Positions 33,726 to 33,832 of a DNA stretch of 33,832 bases are shown in pieces. How positions within the stretch are numbered: the stretch's first letter is position 1; every line of letters begins with the position of its first letter. This DNA comes from Dictyobacter arantiisoli (GTDB taxonomy: Bacteria > Chloroflexota > Ktedonobacteria > Ktedonobacterales > Ktedonobacteraceae), in contig NZ_BIXY01000082.1 of the NCBI RefSeq assembly GCF_008326305.1, forward strand, positions 1 through 33,832. Direction: 5' to 3'. The position numbers were made by a program, and so were the translations under genes. The notes under the pieces are model-generated. The model was not told the origin of the DNA. It did no database searches and worked only from the letters and a program-made list of their open reading frames with translations.

Positions 33726-33832
33726 ATGGATTATACTACCTTGACGCTCAAGAGAGCATCCGTGACGAATGAAGAAAGCCTTTCGTTGCTCTCACTGTAC
33801 GAAGCACTTCAGGCCCTCCCAGACCCACGACG
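33726..33832 (+). CDS. N-terminus of a probable ISAs1-like transposase (cut by window end)
   Basis: Only 35 codons are in view ([17 protein letters not shown] and then [16 protein letters not shown]). The segment LLxLxEAL..LPDPR resembles the opening of ISAs1/H-repeat transposases, which start with a helix and a conserved PDPR motif before the hydrophobic segment. The frame is open to the window end. AAAGGA lies 7 nt before the ATG, inside a hairpin arm. The left terminal repeat cannot be fixed; CAGGGC at 33637-33642 is a possible outer end. Another DDE transposase family remains possible. Confidence 0.45.
   Translation, partial: MDYTTLTLKRASVTNEESLSLLSLYEALQALPDPR

Overview
The window looks like a chromosomal segment of a Chloroflexota bacterium, most probably a Ktedonobacteria-type actinomycete-like spore former. 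This is inferred from the gene mix (MoxR/VWA pair, MEDS-PAS histidine kinase, fused MFS/spermidine synthase, proline/threonine-linked single-pass sensors, PadR cassettes, a high load of short dispersed repeats and decayed transposons). No rRNA or marker gene confirms it. No tRNA, rRNA or CRISPR array was seen.

Layout. 1-475: non-coding, with a possible Tn7/Tn5053-type transposon end at the left edge and a candidate promoter. 476-4822: a tight plus-strand operon of a MoxR-type AAA+ ATPase, a VWA protein with a complete MIDAS, and rsmG, which starts 1 nt after the VWA stop. 4823-7331: a scrapyard holding a double-hairpin repeat, Tn3-type terminal-repeat ends, the tail of one Tn3 transposase, a beheaded DUF916-like membrane protein, and a second, different Tn3 transposase with two internal deletions. 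7494-9370: a PadR operon (padR, a small ORF, a PAF-acetylhydrolase-like hydrolase) driven by a promoter whose -10 box lies inside a 26-bp-arm palindrome, closed by a strong hairpin terminator. 9582-12320: a sensor histidine kinase and a receiver-only response regulator, separated by a MITE-like repeat. 12321-14408: palindromes, purA (minus strand) and more repeats.

14409-17240 (minus): a zinc-ribbon single-pass membrane protein followed by a fused MFS/spermidine synthase. Divergent from it, 17608-19941 encodes a membrane-anchored protein whose kinase domain has lost the VAIK lysine and the HRD aspartate, and has a degenerate DFG motif. It is therefore a probable pseudokinase, joined through a Pro/Thr-rich stalk to an external concanavalin-like domain. 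20049-22503 (minus): a caspase-fold/TPR/membrane protein with a JAMM metalloprotease downstream, a two-protease unit. 22504-25133: a long spacer with one repeat, then coaE and a membrane-anchored alpha/beta hydrolase.

25437-31994: a complete branched-chain amino-acid-type (HAAT) ABC transporter operon (binding lipoprotein, LivH, an N-terminally extended LivM, LivG, LivF). It is preceded by a perfect-consensus sigma70-type promoter and a roughly 250-nt leader, has an attenuator-like hairpin after the binding-protein gene, and ends in a strong terminator. 32056-33832: a small coiled-coil protein, a wrecked LysR gene whose DNA-binding domain has been fused in frame to a truncated TetR repressor with an intact promoter/operator, and at the right edge the start of an ISAs1-like transposase whose ribosome-binding site is buried in a hairpin.

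The most unusual items are the pseudokinase/lectin-like sensor and its divergent partner, the caspase-JAMM pair, the TetR-LysR chimera, the giant padR operator, and the repeat families that have split genes here.
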